Shown here in pieces: positions 62,680 through 64,000 of a DNA stretch of 64,000 nucleotides. This DNA comes from Comamonas terrae (GTDB taxonomy: Bacteria; Pseudomonadota; Gammaproteobacteria; Burkholderiales; Burkholderiaceae_C). The notes beneath the pieces are model-generated. The model did no database searches. It saw only the letters and a list, made by a program, of their open reading frames with translations, and was not told where the DNA came from. Location: the NCBI RefSeq assembly GCF_001544075.1, contig NZ_BCNT01000003.1, positions 310,001 through 374,000 on the forward strand, given 5' to 3'. Position 1 is the first letter of the stretch. Every line of letters starts with the position of its first letter. The translations under genes were made by a program, and so were the position numbers.

Positions 62680-64000
62680 ATGTCCGATTCCAAAGTCAAC
62701 AAGAACGAAGCCTCTGGCTACCGCGCCACGCTGAACATGCCCGACACCCCCTTCCCCATGCGCGGCGACCTGCCCAAGCGCGAGCCGGGCTGGGTCAAGG
62801 ACTGGGAAGACAAGGGCCTGTACAAGAAGCTGCGCGATGCGCGCCACGGCGCGCCCATGTTCATCCTGCACGACGGCCCGCCGTACGCCAACGGCAAGAT
62901 CCACATCGGCCATGCCGTCAACAAGATCCTCAAGGACATGATCGTCAAGAGCCGCCAGCTCGAGGGCTTCGACGCGCTGTACGTGCCGGGCTGGGACTGC
63001 CACGGCCTGCCGATCGAGAACGCCATCGAGAAGCTGCACGGCCGCAACCTGCCGCGCGACGAGATGCAGGCCAGGAGCCGCGCCTTCGCCACCGAGCAGA
63101 TCGCGCAGCAGATGGTGGACTTCAAGCGCCTGGGCGTGCTGGGCGACTGGGACCATCCCTACAAGACCATGAACTACGCCAACGAGGCGCAGGAGCTGCG
63201 CGCTCTGAAGAAGGTCATGGAGCGCGGCTTCGTCTACCGCGGCCTCAAGCCCGTGTACTGGTGCTTCGACTGCGCGTCCTCGCTGGCCGAGTTCGAGATC
63301 GAGTACGCCGACAAGCAGAGCCAGACGCTGGACGTGATGTTCCCCGCGGCCGAGCCCGCCAGGCTGGCCGCCGCCTTCGGCCTGCCGCAGCTGGACAAGC
63401 AAGCCTTCATCGTCATCTGGACGACGACGGCATGGACCATCCCCGCCAACCAGGCGCTCAACGTCAACCCCGAGCTGGAATACAGCCTGGTGGACACCGA
63501 GCGGGGCCTGCTGATCGTGGCCTCGGCCCTGGTCGAGAAGTGCCTGGCGCGCTGGAAGCTCGAGGGCACGGTGGTCGCCACCGCCAAAGGCGAGAAGCTG
63601 GACCACATGCCCTTCAAGCACCCGCTGGCGCACGTGGACAAGGGCTACGACCGCATCTCCCCCGTGTACCTGGCCGACTACGCCACGGCAGACGACGGCA
63701 CGGGTATCGTGCACTCGGCGCCCGCCTACGGCCTGGACGACTTCAACTCCTGCAAGGCCAACGGCATGGAGTACAAGGACATCCTGAACCCCGTGCAGGG
63801 CAACGGCGTGTACGCGTCCGATCTGCCCCTGTTCGGCGGCCAGCACATCTGGAAGGCCGTGCCCGTCATCCTCGACGCGCTCAAGGTGGCCGGCCGCCTG
63901 ATGGACACCACGACCATCACCCACAGCTACCCGCACTGCTGGCGCCACAAGACGCCGGTGATCTACCGCGCCGCGGCGCAGTGGTTCATCCGCATGGACG
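62680..64000 (+). CDS. ileS: Isoleucyl-tRNA synthetase, N-terminal part
   Basis: 440 codons are present and the frame is open to the end of the window; the full enzyme is about 940 residues. The ATG at 62680 gives [20 protein letters not shown]. The class I motif is H75-I-G-H78 in [16 protein letters not shown]. The CP1 editing domain is under way, with the [12 protein letters not shown] and [15 protein letters not shown] motifs. KMSKS lies beyond the window. Confidence 0.97.
   Translation, partial: MSDSKVNKNEASGYRATLNMPDTPFPMRGDLPKREPGWVKDWEDKGLYKKLRDARHGAPMFILHDGPPYANGKIHIGHAVNKILKDMIVKSRQLEGFDALYVPGWDCHGLPIENAIEKLHGRNLPRDEMQARSRAFATEQIAQQMVDFKRLGVLGDWDHPYKTMNYANEAQELRALKKVMERGFVYRGLKPVYWCFDCASSLAEFEIEYADKQSQTLDVMFPAAEPARLAAAFGLPQLDKQAFIVIWTTTAWTIPANQALNVNPELEYSLVDTERGLLIVASALVEKCLARWKLEGTVVATAKGEKLDHMPFKHPLAHVDKGYDRISPVYLADYATADDGTGIVHSAPAYGLDDFNSCKANGMEYKDILNPVQGNGVYASDLPLFGGQHIWKAVPVILDALKVAGRLMDTTTITHSYPHCWRHKTPVIYRAAAQWFIRMD

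Noticed and set aside
61480..63948. An 822-codon minus-strand frame opposite ribF and ileS
   Set aside because: Both plus-strand genes are certain; the frame is a high-GC artefact.

Overview
The window is GC-rich chromosomal DNA with the gene content and local order of a betaproteobacterium of the family Comamonadaceae, probably Delftia or Comamonas. This rests on recognisable gene neighbourhoods (rpsP-rimM-trmD-rplS, trxB/ftsK-lolA, rpmB-rpmG, HNH-ribF-ileS) and protein sequences, not on a database search.

Layout. 1-8675: a tightly packed cellulose operon, bcsC (3' part only)-bcsE-bcsF-bcsQ-bcsA-bcsG. It includes the c-di-GMP sensors BcsA (PilZ) and BcsE, and the phosphoethanolamine transferase BcsG. 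8.7-21.1 kb: housekeeping genes, namely a Bcr/CflA exporter, an RhlE-type RNA helicase with an RGG tail, orn, an M48 protease, pterin dehydratase, rsgA, an AmpE/CbiB-like membrane protein, a CoA-type Nudix hydrolase, the rplS-trmD-rimM-rpsP operon, and a TM2-domain protein.

21.15-31.44 kb: an integrative element of about 10 kb inserted in the 3' end of the phosphate transporter gene pit. It is flanked by a 260-bp direct repeat, with one mismatch, that duplicates the last 86 codons of pit. The right copy belongs to the intact pit gene and the left copy is a stranded remnant. The element encodes a tyrosine recombinase, a divergent primase-helicase fusion, an XRE regulator, an exported protein, a small membrane protein and an AT-rich SIR2-domain gene that looks like an anti-phage NADase. 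A perfect LexA-type box (CTGT-N8-ACAG) lies between integrase and primase, which suggests SOS-controlled mobilisation. This is the most interesting part of the window: a satellite-like, apparently SOS-responsive element carrying defence cargo.

31.2-46 kb: pit with its DUF47 partner, a liv ABC operon (livHMGF) without a binding protein, a uracil-DNA glycosylase-like gene, rarA, brnQ, lolA, ftsK, trxB, rpmB and rpmG. 46-56 kb: an exported protein of unknown function, a MocR/GntR-aminotransferase regulator, a fatty acid desaturase, rsmB, a DUF1653 protein, purN, a YceH-family protein, and a pair of acyl-CoA dehydrogenases likely to form a heteromer. 56.2-60.7 kb: a purine (urate) catabolism locus, with LysR regulator and uraD on the minus strand and, divergently, an MFS permease, a TAT-exported 5-hydroxyisourate hydrolase-like protein, cytosolic uraH and a guanine-type deaminase. 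60.8-64 kb: an HNH endonuclease, ribF and the start of ileS, which runs off the window.

No tRNA, rRNA, CRISPR array or insertion sequence was recognised.
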